DNA of 64,000 nt from Candidatus Hydrogenedentota bacterium (GCA_018056705.1 JAGPFE010000014.1:1-64000), one strand, 5' to 3'; shown: positions 15,022-24,676, numbered from the stretch's first letter. The notes: a model not told the origin generated them from the letters alone. Made by a program: numbers and translations.

Positions 15022-17499
15022 CTAGGCGAGTATGGATGTTTCCGTAACCCGACCACCCCTGGCAAGACAAAGGGTTTTTACCTCGAAGGGCCCAAGCATC
15101 ATGTCCTCGTTCACACCGATCGCGGGCGCCACCAGCCGGACGCGGGCGGGCTGACCCGTGGACTCATATAACCGGGCAACCCACGTTCCAGGCTCCGTCT
15201 CGGAAACTCGAAGAGAAGAAAGCACCACGCCGGGATCTCCTTCAAGCCATACTCCGGCGCGAGGTGGTTCTCCCCCTTCCCCGGACGGAAAGAAACTCAA
15301 AACCATGGGGGGCTGGTTTATCTCCAGGGCAAGACGATCCAGCCGGGGAAACAGGTTCTCACTCCGGCCAACATGTATCCGGAAATAAAACTGTCGCTCA
15401 CCCTGGTCTATCCTTGGCGTGAATCGACCCGGCGGCGTAATTTCCCGGTCGAATATGGGATGACCCGAATACGCCGGTGATCGCAGCAGGGATACCCCCA
15501 ATACCCCGTCCCGGAAATCGCAGCCGTACACGCCGTTGTTCAGGCATGCTGCCATGACACCCTTACCTCGAGACCGCACGGCTGTCCACTGCTGGTGTAC
15601 CCGTTCCATGGGTACTCCGTCGAATTTTTCCCTGCCGAAAACGATCTGCCCCCAGTGTTCGCCATCCTCGAAGGCCATGGGCAGGGCGAGTTTGACCATG
15701 GCATTTTTCTCCATCCAGTACAGCCGGACATGAACGTCTATCCAGTTACCCCTCCGGGGAACAGCCAGGCGGGTTACCGCCCGGGAATGTCCCCACCCGG
15801 AAAGGATTTCCACCACGGTACGGACTGGACCATTCTCAATGACCCGCACCGGATCAACCAGATCTTTCTTTCCACAGAGCCATCCGGCCTCTTCCGGTGA
15901 CAGTGGCACGAACTGCCCCTGTATGTCCGTCCAGCCGTGACGGGTCATCCCCCATGGGTCCTCGTCATCCGCCAGCACCCGCAAAGCAAGGCTATTGGCT
16001 CCAAGGACCGACACGCCGTCCAGCGATAGATCCTGGACCGTACCCGAAACCGGGTCAACCACGGCCGACATCGTGTCATTACCCAGGGTCAGGGGAGCGG
16101 TCACAGCTTCCGATGGCTTCCGTGGACCGGATTCCCTCTCCCGGATGAACGCGTCGAACCGCGTCACCTCCATGGGGGGGAGGGTCGCCTGAAATACCAG
16201 GCGTTTACGCCAGTCGAGCGGCACGTTGCTGAGTTCTTTCTCACACTGGCAGGGAATTTCTTCACCATTCAGTTTGAGTCCGGGCACAGACAACTCTTCA
16301 TCCCAGTTGGCGTCGGCGAGATTGAATTCCACCTCGAACACCCCCTCGACGGGCCAAGGATGAGGATTCCAGGCCATGACGGGAATGGTACCTTCTTCCG
16401 CGCGGCGCTGGCGGGAACAGAGGGCGAAGAAAAGTCGGGCTTGTTCCCTTTCCAGCAGTTCAATTCCGTGACCCGTCACGCGCAATACCCATTCCTCCAC
16501 GGGCTGGATGGATGATCCAGGCAGGATATCGTGAAATTCTGACAGCAGGAGATCCCGCTCTGCCGAGGCCAGCATATCGGGACGCGCCGCAGCCAGTCCG
16601 GCCATGGTCGCCACCGCGGTTGCCTTCTCCACGGCGTACAGCATCTGTTCCAGCCGGCGGTGGGCCTGCTTGATCCGGACCTGCGACACGTAGCAACCCA
16701 CCGCCCAGGGGTTCAGCGATTTCGCCACAATCTCCCGGGGAATGTCCAGGGCTGCCCGGGCCTGGAAATAGTCCTCGGCGGAAGCGTGCACAATCTCCGT
16801 CTTATCCACTTCGGCCATCAACTCGCTCAGATCAGACAGGTCCTTCCTTGAAGGCCCTCCCCCATGGTTCCCAACGCCCCAAAGCATCAGCCCGATTTCC
16901 CGCTGGCCGTGCTTTTCCAGGAACATCTCCGCTTTCTGCCGGGCCTTGCCCAACTGGGAGTTATACCACTCCAAGAAACGATGGGCCGGTATACGTGACC
17001 CGTCCAGTCCTTCCCAGACGAAATCCGCGTCCGGCAGTTCACAGTCTTCCTGACCTGGCCGTCCGAACAGGTATCCCTCATATCCGGTCTTAACCAGCAA
17101 TTGCACCAGTCCCCGCGAGTGACCGAACGGATCGAAATTGATGGCCACTTTCGGTCGGACGCCGAAATGCTTTTCGAAATAACGCAAGCCGTACCGCGCC
17201 TGTCGAATGAATGACTCGCCGGAAGGCATATTGCAGTCGGGCTGCAGGAACCAACCTCCCATGATCCGCCACTTGCCTTCCCGAACCAGTCGCTGAATAC
17301 GGGCGAATAACCCGGGATCGTACTCCTGGATCCATTCGTAAAGCACCGCTTCGTTATGGTTGAAAATAAACCCGTCAAACGCTTCACAGAGGTCCGCGGC
17401 CACCCGAAACGTGGAAATAGCCTCGGCGGCTCCTTCCTGCCATTCCCAAAGCCAGACGGGATCCAGGTGCGCGTTACAAAGCAGGTACAGGCGTTTCAT
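15022..17499 (-). CDS. Glycoside hydrolase family 38 alpha-mannosidase
   Basis: About 825 residues starting at MKRLYLLCNAHLDPVW; a longer frame to 17538 adds 13 residues without similarity. GH38 enzymes remove alpha-mannose by a retaining, zinc-dependent mechanism. Visible: the zinc pair in NAHLDPVW, the nucleophile aspartate in INFDPFGHSRG, and the GNHGGGPSRKDL segment carrying another zinc histidine. The middle and beta-sandwich C-terminal domains are present, so the protein is full length. There is no signal peptide, so it is probably cytoplasmic and acts on imported oligosaccharides. Confidence 0.93.
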   Translation of the reverse strand: MKRLYLLCNAHLDPVWLWEWQEGAAEAISTFRVAADLCEAFDGFIFNHNEAVLYEWIQEYDPGLFARIQRLVREGKWRIMGGWFLQPDCNMPSGESFIRQARYGLRYFEKHFGVRPKVAINFDPFGHSRGLVQLLVKTGYEGYLFGRPGQEDCELPDADFVWEGLDGSRIPAHRFLEWYNSQLGKARQKAEMFLEKHGQREIGLMLWGVGNHGGGPSRKDLSDLSELMAEVDKTEIVHASAEDYFQARAALDIPREIVAKSLNPWAVGCYVSQVRIKQAHRRLEQMLYAVEKATAVATMAGLAAARPDMLASAERDLLLSEFHDILPGSSIQPVEEWVLRVTGHGIELLEREQARLFFALCSRQRRAEEGTIPVMAWNPHPWPVEGVFEVEFNLADANWDEELSVPGLKLNGEEIPCQCEKELSNVPLDWRKRLVFQATLPPMEVTRFDAFIRERESGPRKPSEAVTAPLTLGNDTMSAVVDPVSGTVQDLSLDGVSVLGANSLALRVLADDEDPWGMTRHGWTDIQGQFVPLSPEEAGWLCGKKDLVDPVRVIENGPVRTVVEILSGWGHSRAVTRLAVPRRGNWIDVHVRLYWMEKNAMVKLALPMAFEDGEHWGQIVFGREKFDGVPMERVHQQWTAVRSRGKGVMAACLNNGVYGCDFRDGVLGVSLLRSPAYSGHPIFDREITPPGRFTPRIDQGERQFYFRIHVGRSENLFPRLDRLALEINQPPMVLSFFPSGEGGEPPRAGVWLEGDPGVVLSSLRVSETEPGTWVARLYESTGQPARVRLVAPAIGVNEDMMLGPFEVKTLCLARGGRVTETSILA

Positions 17500-17554
17500 G
17501 GATGATCCTTCCTGATTTAACGGGCGCGGAACGGTCACGGAACGAATACCCGGT

Positions 17555-17589
17555 TTCCAACTGATCCAACGGTGCGTTATAATAGCACC
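17555..17589 (+). promoter_or_regulatory. Sigma70 promoter with inverted repeat over the -10 box
   Basis: TTCCAA (17555-17560) and a perfect TATAAT (17578-17583) are 17 bases apart, about 50 bases before the EIIA-zinc ribbon gene. The -10 box is bracketed by ggtgc (17571-17575) and gcacc (17585-17589), a perfect 5-bp inverted repeat that could be a repressor site. Confidence 0.55.
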
Positions 17590-17637
17590 TGTTGAAAGGC
17601 GGCACGAACCCGATCATCTCGGCGTCGGAGAATACCC

Positions 17638-18465
17638 ATGCAAATCATTGATCACTTTCACAAGAATTGCGTGATTCCAGAACTGGAAGTAGAAAACAAG
17701 GCCGATGTGCTGAGGTGCCTCACCGACCTGCTTTTCGAAACCCACAAGTTGCATGACCGGGACCAGGTAATGGCACAAATCGTGGCCCGGGAAGCCACGG
17801 AAAGTACCGGGATCGGTCACGGCATTGCTATCCCTCATGCCCGAATTTCCAAGCTGAACAAGTTGCATTGCGCGATTGGCCGATCGACGAAAGGTATCGA
17901 TTTTTCCGCCGTGGATCGGAAAAACGTGCACCTCGTGTTCCTGATCGTGTATCCCCCCGTGCAACAGAACCGGTACCTGGATTTCGTGGCTACCCTGACC
18001 CGGTTACTGCGAAACCCGGGTAATTTCAAGGCCATCATGGCGGCCACGACCGCGAAGGACATACTGGAAACCCTGGGACAACTGGCTAATCCGACTGGTA
18101 AAACCGAAAACGGGATTGAGGAGGAACTGGCCTCGATCGAAAACATGGAGATCAAGGACGTCCACGTGAATTATTCGCTGATGGCACGCCTTCAGCTGCT
18201 GATGGAAAACCTCGCCACGGCCCAGAAAGGCAAAAAGCAGTACCAGGAACGCATCGCCAAAACCCGTAACCTCATCGATTCCGCCCTGTTGAACCATTTC
18301 GACAAGTTGATGCGTTCCCGTCCACCGGCGGTAGTTGCCGTGGAAGGCGATACCTGCCAGGGGTGCTTCATGAAACTGCCGACCCAGTTCGTCCAACAGG
18401 TACGAACGGACCTGAAAAAGGTATATACCTGTCCCTACTGCCGCAGGTTTATTTTCCTGATTTAA
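17638..18465 (+). CDS. PTS EIIA (type 2) domain fused to a C-terminal zinc ribbon
   Basis: 275 residues. Residues about 1-150 form an EIIA-type domain like PtsN/EIIA-Fru, with phosphorylatable H67 in GIGHGIAIPHARI. Residues about 160-230 are helical and charged, likely coiled coil. The C-terminus has a four-cysteine ribbon (C240, C243, C265, C268: CQGC and CPYC) like the zinc ribbon of the CdsZ/DUF164 family. No PTS permease, HPr or enzyme I is near, so it is probably a regulatory EIIA, and the ribbon suggests contact with nucleic acid or protein. The stop overlaps that of the convergent rluD-type gene. Confidence 0.85.
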   Translation: MQIIDHFHKNCVIPELEVENKADVLRCLTDLLFETHKLHDRDQVMAQIVAREATESTGIGHGIAIPHARISKLNKLHCAIGRSTKGIDFSAVDRKNVHLVFLIVYPPVQQNRYLDFVATLTRLLRNPGNFKAIMAATTAKDILETLGQLANPTGKTENGIEEELASIENMEIKDVHVNYSLMARLQLLMENLATAQKGKKQYQERIAKTRNLIDSALLNHFDKLMRSRPPAVVAVEGDTCQGCFMKLPTQFVQQVRTDLKKVYTCPYCRRFIFLI

Positions 18466-19466
18466 GTTGAACGCCAGGAGAGATTACCAGGAGCGAGACG
18501 GCGGAGCGCGTCCCGTGCCGCAAGAAAATCGGCGGGAGGTTCCGTTTCAAATGTCCGTGTTTCGCCTGTTTCGGGATGCGTAAAGCCAAGGCGCGCGGCG
18601 TGCAGTGCCTGGCCTTGGAGATTCTCGAGCGCGCGCCGCGCGTCGGCGGGTATTTTCAAATCGCCGTACGAGGTAAACCCGTAAATGGGATCGCCCAGGA
18701 TAGGCCGCCCGGCGAACCGCGTATGCGCTCGAATCTGGTGCGTGCGTCCAGTTTCCAGGCGAAGACGCAACAGCGACGCGATCCCGTAGCGCTCGAGGGT
18801 TTCAGCCCAGGTCACTGCCTCTCGCGCGCGAATCCCCGTGACCGCTACCCGTTTTGGATCACTGAGACTTCGCCCGAGAGGGGCATCCACCCGGACAAGA
18901 TCTTCCGGGAATTCACCCTTGACCAGCGCGAGATAGTATCGCTCGAACGCGTGGCTGGAGGCTTGCCCGCTCAGCGACGCGTAAGCCCGGGGCGTGCGGG
19001 CCACGACCATGACGCCGGAAGTATCCCGGTCCAGTCGGTGCACGATGCCTGGCCGCCGGGGATCGGGAGGCACCCCGGCCAGTTCAGGAAACCGGTACAG
19101 CAGGGCGTTAACCAATGTTCCTGATGGATGCCCAGGTGCTGGATGTACCACAAGGCCCGATGGCTTGTTGACAACGATCACGTGCTCGTCTTCATAAAGA
19201 ATATCGATAGAAATGTTTTCCGGTTCGGGGGTTTCCCGGGGCGGTTCCGGAAGGATTACACGCACCGTCTCCCCCGGCGTAACCTGCCGGGAGGGACGAT
19301 CACAAACCCGACCGTTTATCGATACCCGTCCCTCCCGAATCATCTTCGCCAGGAAAGACCGGGAAAGGTCCTCCAGCACTTCCGCCAGGAACACGTCCAG
19401 TCGCCCGCCACTGTCTTCGACCACGATTTCCAGGGACGAACCCGCGTGATCTTCCTGGATGTTCAT
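18462..19466 (-). CDS. rluD: RluD-family ribosomal large subunit pseudouridine synthase
   Basis: About 334 residues from MNIQEDHAG; an extended start at 19487 is possible. An S4-like RNA-binding domain (LDVFLAEVLEDLSRSFLAKM) precedes the catalytic domain, with the active-site aspartate in GIVHRLDRDTSGVMVVA and downstream LETGRTHQIRAH. Family members convert uridines of 23S rRNA helix 69, but RluA, RluC and RluD are hard to tell apart, so the symbol is tentative. Confidence 0.9.
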   Translation of the reverse strand: MNIQEDHAGSSLEIVVEDSGGRLDVFLAEVLEDLSRSFLAKMIREGRVSINGRVCDRPSRQVTPGETVRVILPEPPRETPEPENISIDILYEDEHVIVVNKPSGLVVHPAPGHPSGTLVNALLYRFPELAGVPPDPRRPGIVHRLDRDTSGVMVVARTPRAYASLSGQASSHAFERYYLALVKGEFPEDLVRVDAPLGRSLSDPKRVAVTGIRAREAVTWAETLERYGIASLLRLRLETGRTHQIRAHTRFAGRPILGDPIYGFTSYGDLKIPADARRALENLQGQALHAARLGFTHPETGETRTFETEPPADFLAARDALRRLAPGNLSWRST

Positions 19467-19544
19467 GCCATTTCCTGAAGCGAGCATAAAACGGCTCTTT
19501 CCGCCCTGATGACGCGTTTCCAGTGGGTTCTGGTTACGCCAGGT

Positions 19545-21068
19545 TTAATCCAGCAGGCCGTGGATTCTTCGGTATTCCGGCGCAAGGGCCCGATACAAGG
19601 CCTGGTAGGCCTCAAACCATTTCGCGTAGGTTACCTGGTTTGCAGCATCGGGTTCTACCCGGTCTACTTCGCGGATGATTGCGTCACAGGCCTCTTCTAC
19701 CGTGCCGTACAGGCCCGAGGCCACCGCGGCCAGGATCGCGGCCCCGTAGGCGGGTCCCTCATCCACGTTGATCGTGATCATGGGCGCGTCGATCACGTCC
19801 GCCATGATCTGTCGCCACAGCCTGCTGCGCGCGCCCCCGCCCGAACAACGGACCTGATCCACAGGAACGCCCATGTTCCGAATGAGTACCGCCGAATCGT
19901 TCATGGCATAGGCCACGCCCTCGAGTACCGCCCGTGACAAGTACCGCCGATCGTGTCGCAGGGACAATCCGACAAAGGCACCCCGGGCAAAGGGATCCTT
20001 GTGAGGCGTGCGCTCCCCCGTAAGATAGGGCAGGAACAGCAACCCCTCGGAACCTGCCGGAGCGCCAGCGGCCGCCGCCGTGATCTCTTCATAGATTTCC
20101 CGGCCCTCGGCTTTTGCCGCTGCCCAGGCTTCCTGCCAAAGGGCATTCCGGAACCATTGCAGTGCCCCTCCCGCGCTCAGTACCACGCCCATGATATGCC
20201 ACGCGCCAGGGACGGCATGACAGAAGGTATGCAAGCGTCCTTCTGGATCCGTGCTGACCTGTTCCGCGTGGGCGAATACCACGCCACTGGTGCCGAGGGA
20301 TGCCGACACCACTCCACGCCGAACGATCCCGCATCCCACGCCATTGGCGGCCTGGTCTCCCCCTCCCGCCACGACCGGAATACCCGCCGGCAATCCCGTT
20401 TTCGCCGCGGCGGCCGCGGTCAGGTGCCCAGTGATCTCCGGCCCCTCGAAGGCGGGAGGCATCCACTCCGGATCAATACCCAGCAGGGACATGAGTTCCC
20501 GGTGCCAGCAACGGTTTTTCACGTCGAACAGCAGGGTGCCTGAGGCGTCGGCGACGTCGGTGGCGTACGTTCCCGTCAGGACGAAACGGATGTAATCTTT
20601 CGGAAGCAGCACCTTGCGGGTCCGCACGTAGTGGGCAGGCTCTTCATCCCGCAGCCAGATGATCTTGGGCGCCGTAAACCCTGTCAACGCCGGGTTGGAT
20701 ACCATTTCGATCAGCCTGGTTGCCCCGACCTTTTCCGTAATCCAGTCGCATTGCGCGGCGGTACGCTGGTCGCACCAGAGTATCGCGGGCCGGATTACCC
20801 GGTTCTCCGCGTCGAGAAACACCGACCCGTGCATCTGTCCCGTCAGGCCGATGCCTTTCACCCGGGAGGTATCAACGCGGGACGCGAGGGTGGCCAGGGC
20901 TTCAAAGGCGGCCCTTTCCCAGTCGGCCGGGTCCTGTTCCGCCCACCCCGGTTTGGGACTACCCAGGGGATACTCCACCAAGGCGGAGGCCAGCAGTCGG
21001 CCGGTTTCGTCCATCGCAATGGCTTTCGCGCCGCTCGTTCCAATATCCAGGCCCAGCACGACACTCAT
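19545..21068 (-). CDS. xylB: Xylulokinase
   Basis: 507 residues, standard for the FGGY kinases. It phosphorylates D-xylulose for entry into the pentose phosphate pathway. The N-terminal phosphate-binding motif GLDIGTSGAKAIAMDETG, the LTGQMHG substrate segment and the C-terminal CSGGGARSRLWRQIMADV motif are all present. No xylose isomerase or transporter lies next to it, so the pathway must be completed elsewhere. It is divergent from the ceramidase-like gene. Confidence 0.93.
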   Translation of the reverse strand: MSVVLGLDIGTSGAKAIAMDETGRLLASALVEYPLGSPKPGWAEQDPADWERAAFEALATLASRVDTSRVKGIGLTGQMHGSVFLDAENRVIRPAILWCDQRTAAQCDWITEKVGATRLIEMVSNPALTGFTAPKIIWLRDEEPAHYVRTRKVLLPKDYIRFVLTGTYATDVADASGTLLFDVKNRCWHRELMSLLGIDPEWMPPAFEGPEITGHLTAAAAAKTGLPAGIPVVAGGGDQAANGVGCGIVRRGVVSASLGTSGVVFAHAEQVSTDPEGRLHTFCHAVPGAWHIMGVVLSAGGALQWFRNALWQEAWAAAKAEGREIYEEITAAAAGAPAGSEGLLFLPYLTGERTPHKDPFARGAFVGLSLRHDRRYLSRAVLEGVAYAMNDSAVLIRNMGVPVDQVRCSGGGARSRLWRQIMADVIDAPMITINVDEGPAYGAAILAAVASGLYGTVEEACDAIIREVDRVEPDAANQVTYAKWFEAYQALYRALAPEYRRIHGLLD

Positions 21069-21167
21069 GATCGTTGTTCCTCCGTTCTTTTACGCTTTCA
21101 CGGGGTATTTTGTCACGTGGATGATCCTCCGCGCAATGACCTCGTTACTATTCCACCATTCCGCGCG

Positions 21168-21176
21168 TGCTATAGT
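21168..21176 (+). promoter_or_regulatory. Extended -10 promoter for the ceramidase-like gene
   Basis: TGC-TATAGT (21168-21176) fits an extended -10 element; no clear -35 hexamer is present. It lies about 75 bases before the start codon. Confidence 0.45.
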
Positions 21177-21251
21177 GTAGACGTAAAACCTGTCGTTACC
21201 GGAACCGGTCCAATAAGTACTTTTCATCCCCTGTCACGAGGAGTTCACGAC

Positions 21252-22973
21252 ATGCTTTCCGAAGACAGTTTTATCCGGCGGCACAAAATTCTCACGGTAC
21301 TGATCGTTCTGGTCATCCTGATCCTGCTTTTGGTGATCCGGGTGTTTTCCTGGCGGTTCGGGCCACATTACACCTACTCCCTGGACCTGATGATTCCCGC
21401 GGACGGCAAGCCCACGGAAGAACCCGGAACCCTTGAGGTTGGCGTGGCCAAGCGGGAAATCACCATCGACCTCTCCCGGTACGATACCTGGGTCGATGGC
21501 AACAACAACAATGAGTACGATATCTGGACAGACACGCTGACGCCCCGGCAGAAGATGCTTTTCGCGGCAGTCAACCGTTTTGCCAAAGTCTATGATCCAC
21601 AAAAGGCTGCCCAGAGCGGGGATTCCTACGTGGACCGGAATGGTAACGGCCGGTTCGACACGGCATGGGTCGCGGGCTTTGGCGTCAACCGGCCAGCCAA
21701 GGGGGTGCACGATCCCCAGTGGGTTCGCGCCCTCGCCCTGCGCAATAACGGCGTAACGGTCGCCCTGGTCTCGATCGACGCCATAGGGCTCTTTTTAACG
21801 GACATCCTGGACATCCGCAAGGCCGTTAATCCGGCATTCAAAATTGATCACATCGTCATTTCCTCCACGCACAGTCACGAGGTCCCGGATACCATGATGG
21901 GCATGTGGAGCGGTCCGGTACCCCTGCTGAATTACGATCCTTCTTACATCGCCTCGATCAAGCAGAAAGCCGTGGAAGCGATTGAAGAAGCCGTGGCCTC
22001 ACTGACTCCCGCCGACATGCGGGTAGCCACCGTGGAACTGCCCATGGAGGGGTTCGTCCACGACTCGCGCAAGCCCATCGTGCTCGACACCAACGCCTAC
22101 GCCTGGTGGTTCACCCGGGCGGGTACCCAGACCACGATCGCCACCATGGTCAACTGGGCCCAGCACCCCGAGGCTCTCGGTGGCGATAATCCTTATCTCT
22201 CGTCCGATTTCGTTCATTACCTCCGCCAGGGCATGGAAGAAGGCGTCCCCGATCCCAACGGCGAAAAAGGCCTGGGCGGCATCTGCGTTTATTTCCAGGG
22301 ACCGCTGGGCGGGCTGGCCAACCCCCTTCATGTGACGGTTCCCAAGCGGGATGGTTCCGGCTCCATCGAAGAAGATTCCTTTGAAAAAGCGGAACACATG
22401 GGCTATAACGTGGCCCTCAACGTATTAAGGGCCCTCCGTGGACCGAACGCCTGGGTCAACGAGAAACCCATGCTGGCCGTGGCCGCTAAAACTTTCAAGG
22501 CCAAAATGGACGGCATGTTCCGCTATGCCATCATGCTGGGGTTCATTCATCCGGGCTATTACTGGGGCGGATACGCGAAAACCGAAGTCAATGCTATCCG
22601 GATCGGTGACGTGATGGTTTCCACCGTTCCCGGGGAACTGTATCCTGAAATTCTCATCGGCGGTGTCGAGGCCAAGCCCGGCCGGGACTTCGAAATTCCA
22701 CCCGTCGAGGTGCCTCCGGTCCGAACGGAACAGACCCGTTACGCGAAACAGGCCGTTACGTTTGGCCTGGCAAACGATGAGATCGGATACATCATCCCCA
22801 AGTCCCAGTGGGACACCAAGCCTCCCTTCGTGTATGACCGAAGCCAGTACGGTGAACAGAATTCCGGGGGACCGGAAGTCGGACCGGCCATTCACAAGGC
22901 CATGACCGAAATGGCCGCGCGCGTCAATAAAACCTACGAAAACGTGCCTCCCCGCGTGGCGGCATCCCGGTAA
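21252..22973 (+). CDS. Neutral/alkaline ceramidase-like hydrolase, membrane anchored
   Basis: 573 residues from the ATG at 21252, which has a GAGGAG Shine-Dalgarno; the open frame upstream is the antisense of xylB and is not used. A membrane segment (residues about 12-32) anchors it, followed by the extracytoplasmic domain that begins GTLEVGVAKREITIDL, as in neutral ceramidase-like proteins. The zinc-site-like motif IVISSTHSHEVPDTM resembles the family's ssTHtHsgP. A long insert with NNNNEYDIWTD-type sequence could bind calcium. True ceramidase activity is unproven; the family covers many environmental hydrolases. Confidence 0.82.
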   Translation: MLSEDSFIRRHKILTVLIVLVILILLLVIRVFSWRFGPHYTYSLDLMIPADGKPTEEPGTLEVGVAKREITIDLSRYDTWVDGNNNNEYDIWTDTLTPRQKMLFAAVNRFAKVYDPQKAAQSGDSYVDRNGNGRFDTAWVAGFGVNRPAKGVHDPQWVRALALRNNGVTVALVSIDAIGLFLTDILDIRKAVNPAFKIDHIVISSTHSHEVPDTMMGMWSGPVPLLNYDPSYIASIKQKAVEAIEEAVASLTPADMRVATVELPMEGFVHDSRKPIVLDTNAYAWWFTRAGTQTTIATMVNWAQHPEALGGDNPYLSSDFVHYLRQGMEEGVPDPNGEKGLGGICVYFQGPLGGLANPLHVTVPKRDGSGSIEEDSFEKAEHMGYNVALNVLRALRGPNAWVNEKPMLAVAAKTFKAKMDGMFRYAIMLGFIHPGYYWGGYAKTEVNAIRIGDVMVSTVPGELYPEILIGGVEAKPGRDFEIPPVEVPPVRTEQTRYAKQAVTFGLANDEIGYIIPKSQWDTKPPFVYDRSQYGEQNSGGPEVGPAIHKAMTEMAARVNKTYENVPPRVAASR

Positions 22974-22981
22974 GCCGCAAG

Positions 22982-22990
22982 TGGTATACT
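22982..22990 (+). promoter_or_regulatory. Extended -10 promoter for the lipoprotein gene
   Basis: TGG-TATACT (22982-22990), about 37 bases before the start codon, fits an extended -10 box. No good -35 box is visible. Confidence 0.4.
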
Positions 22991-23027
22991 GTTTTTCCAT
23001 CGAACAGTCAACACGAGGATTTTAAAC

Positions 23028-23561
23028 ATGTCCCGTTACTGCTATGGCGTAGGCCTGCTGGTTATGCTGGGGTTGTTGGTTACGGTCACGCTTTCCCTGA
23101 GCGGATGCCAGAGCCCGGGCACGGTAACCCAGAAGGTGCTCTCCGATTTCGGGATCGGGGAGCCACCGGAAGGCTACGTTTCGGGGTCTGACAAGGTTTA
23201 CGATCAACTGAAACAGGTGGGCGAAACCGAGATGCGGCGACTCAACGCAGCCTCCCGGGAAGGTGAAATCAAGTTTGAACAGCAGGGGCTTCGCGGTTCC
23301 TATTACAAGGAAGTAAAAGTCTACGAAAAGTGCTACCCGCTTGACGTGCGCCCCATCACGGTCGGCCAGGATAAGGGGTACCAGGGATATATCCAGTACA
23401 CCTACCGGGTGTATCGCAGCGAAAATAAACCCTCGCGGGTCGAGGCCATGGCCGCGTCGGTTTCCGACCAGCCCAGTGGCGAGGGAAAAGAAACATACCG
23501 CTATACCTTCAGTTATGGCGGCGTGTGGGATGGCAACAAGGGGGAAAAGGCCAACCGCTGA
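23028..23561 (+). CDS. Predicted lipoprotein of unknown function
   Basis: 177 residues. The N-terminus is a lipoprotein signal (hydrophobic VMLGLLVTVTLSL, then lipobox LSGC at about residue 27), so the mature protein should be lipidated. The rest is mostly charged and beta-rich, with tyrosines clustered in the middle (GYQGYIQYTYRVY). I see no known domain. The ceramidase-like gene lies just upstream, but a promoter-like element separates them. Confidence 0.7.
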   Translation: MSRYCYGVGLLVMLGLLVTVTLSLSGCQSPGTVTQKVLSDFGIGEPPEGYVSGSDKVYDQLKQVGETEMRRLNAASREGEIKFEQQGLRGSYYKEVKVYEKCYPLDVRPITVGQDKGYQGYIQYTYRVYRSENKPSRVEAMAASVSDQPSGEGKETYRYTFSYGGVWDGNKGEKANR

Positions 23562-23628
23562 GTTCCTTTCCGGACGTGAGGGGGCGGGGAATTTGGCGGT
23601 TTCGAAAACAGGCCGTTTTTTTAACGCT

Positions 23629-24609
23629 CTATCGGGGCAGGGAATGATTGCCGGTTCTTTCCGCGACATACACGGCCGGATCACAAGGCACGGTGTGACT
23701 CAAGACCAGTTCGGCCAGCAGGCCGGCGGTCACCCCGGTCCATAGGACCATCACCCCGCAACAGGAAATCAGCCACGCGGCGGCAATCAGCATCACCCAG
23801 GATAATTCCGTCCCCGTGGCCAGACCGATCCAGGATAACCCGACGCCCGCCGGAATGGTTCCCAGGACGGCCATTCCAATGGCCCACAAGGTAATCCGAC
23901 CAAAGAAATGGCCAGGGGCCTCCCGGTAGGAAGCCAGAAACCGGGCCGCGACCACGTCCCATATGCCCCGGAAAATCCGGGTGATGCCGTACTTGGAACG
24001 CCCGTACCGGCGCGGATGATGTCGGACTTCGACCTCACCCACGCGGTACCCCATGGCGGCCCCGTACACGGGAATCAGGCGGTGCATGTCGCTATGAAGC
24101 GTCACCTGCCGCAGCACTTCAGGCCGGTAAGCCTTGAAGCCCGTGTTGACGTCATGAATGTTAACGTGAAACAGCGTGCTAACCCACCAGTTGAATGCTT
24201 TTGAACCCCAGCACTTCAGCAGGGGATCCTGGCGGTGTTTCTTCCAGCCACAGACCACGTCCACCCCGTCTTTCTCAAGGGCGTCCACCATGCGGGGCAG
24301 TTCGTCGGGATCGTCCTGCAGGTCCGCGTCCATGGTCACCACCGCGTCGGGGTTCCATGCCAGGGCCCCACTGAACCCGACCGTCAGGGCCACGGTTTTG
24401 CCGAAATTACGGCGTAACCGGTAAGCGGAAAGGGCAGGGCAGGCAGCCGCAAGATCGACCAGTATCTCCCACGTTCCATCGGTGCTTCCGTCATCCACAA
24501 AAAATATGTGATACTCCCCCCGGCCTTGCATGACGCGGTGAATGGCCGAAACCAACTCCCCGACCGATGGGGCCTCGTTGTACGCCGGAATGACGATAGC
24601 CGTTTTCAT
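23629..24609 (-). CDS. Glycosyltransferase family 2, dolichol-phosphate mannosyltransferase/ArnC-like
   Basis: About 327 residues from MKTAIVIPAYNE; the frame upstream of that is not conserved. The GT-A domain has PAYNEAPSVGELV, FVDDGSTDGTW and the catalytic metal motif MDADLQDDP, so unlike the protein at 3754 it looks active. Two hydrophobic segments near the C-terminus (about residues 230-255 and 265-300) match the DPM1/ArnC/GtrB type, which moves sugars onto polyprenyl phosphate at the membrane. Confidence 0.9.
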   Translation of the reverse strand: MKTAIVIPAYNEAPSVGELVSAIHRVMQGRGEYHIFFVDDGSTDGTWEILVDLAAACPALSAYRLRRNFGKTVALTVGFSGALAWNPDAVVTMDADLQDDPDELPRMVDALEKDGVDVVCGWKKHRQDPLLKCWGSKAFNWWVSTLFHVNIHDVNTGFKAYRPEVLRQVTLHSDMHRLIPVYGAAMGYRVGEVEVRHHPRRYGRSKYGITRIFRGIWDVVAARFLASYREAPGHFFGRITLWAIGMAVLGTIPAGVGLSWIGLATGTELSWVMLIAAAWLISCCGVMVLWTGVTAGLLAELVLSHTVPCDPAVYVAERTGNHSLPR

Positions 24610-24676
24610 GCGGCCCATTTTACCGTAAGCACGCGACGCGTTCCACGTTGTCCTCGCGCGATCACGGGATGCAAAC

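Noticed and set aside
20631..21251. A 207-residue extension upstream of the ceramidase-like gene
   Set aside because: It reads antisense to xylB and lacks a ribosome-binding site. The ATG at 21252 has one and begins the membrane anchor.
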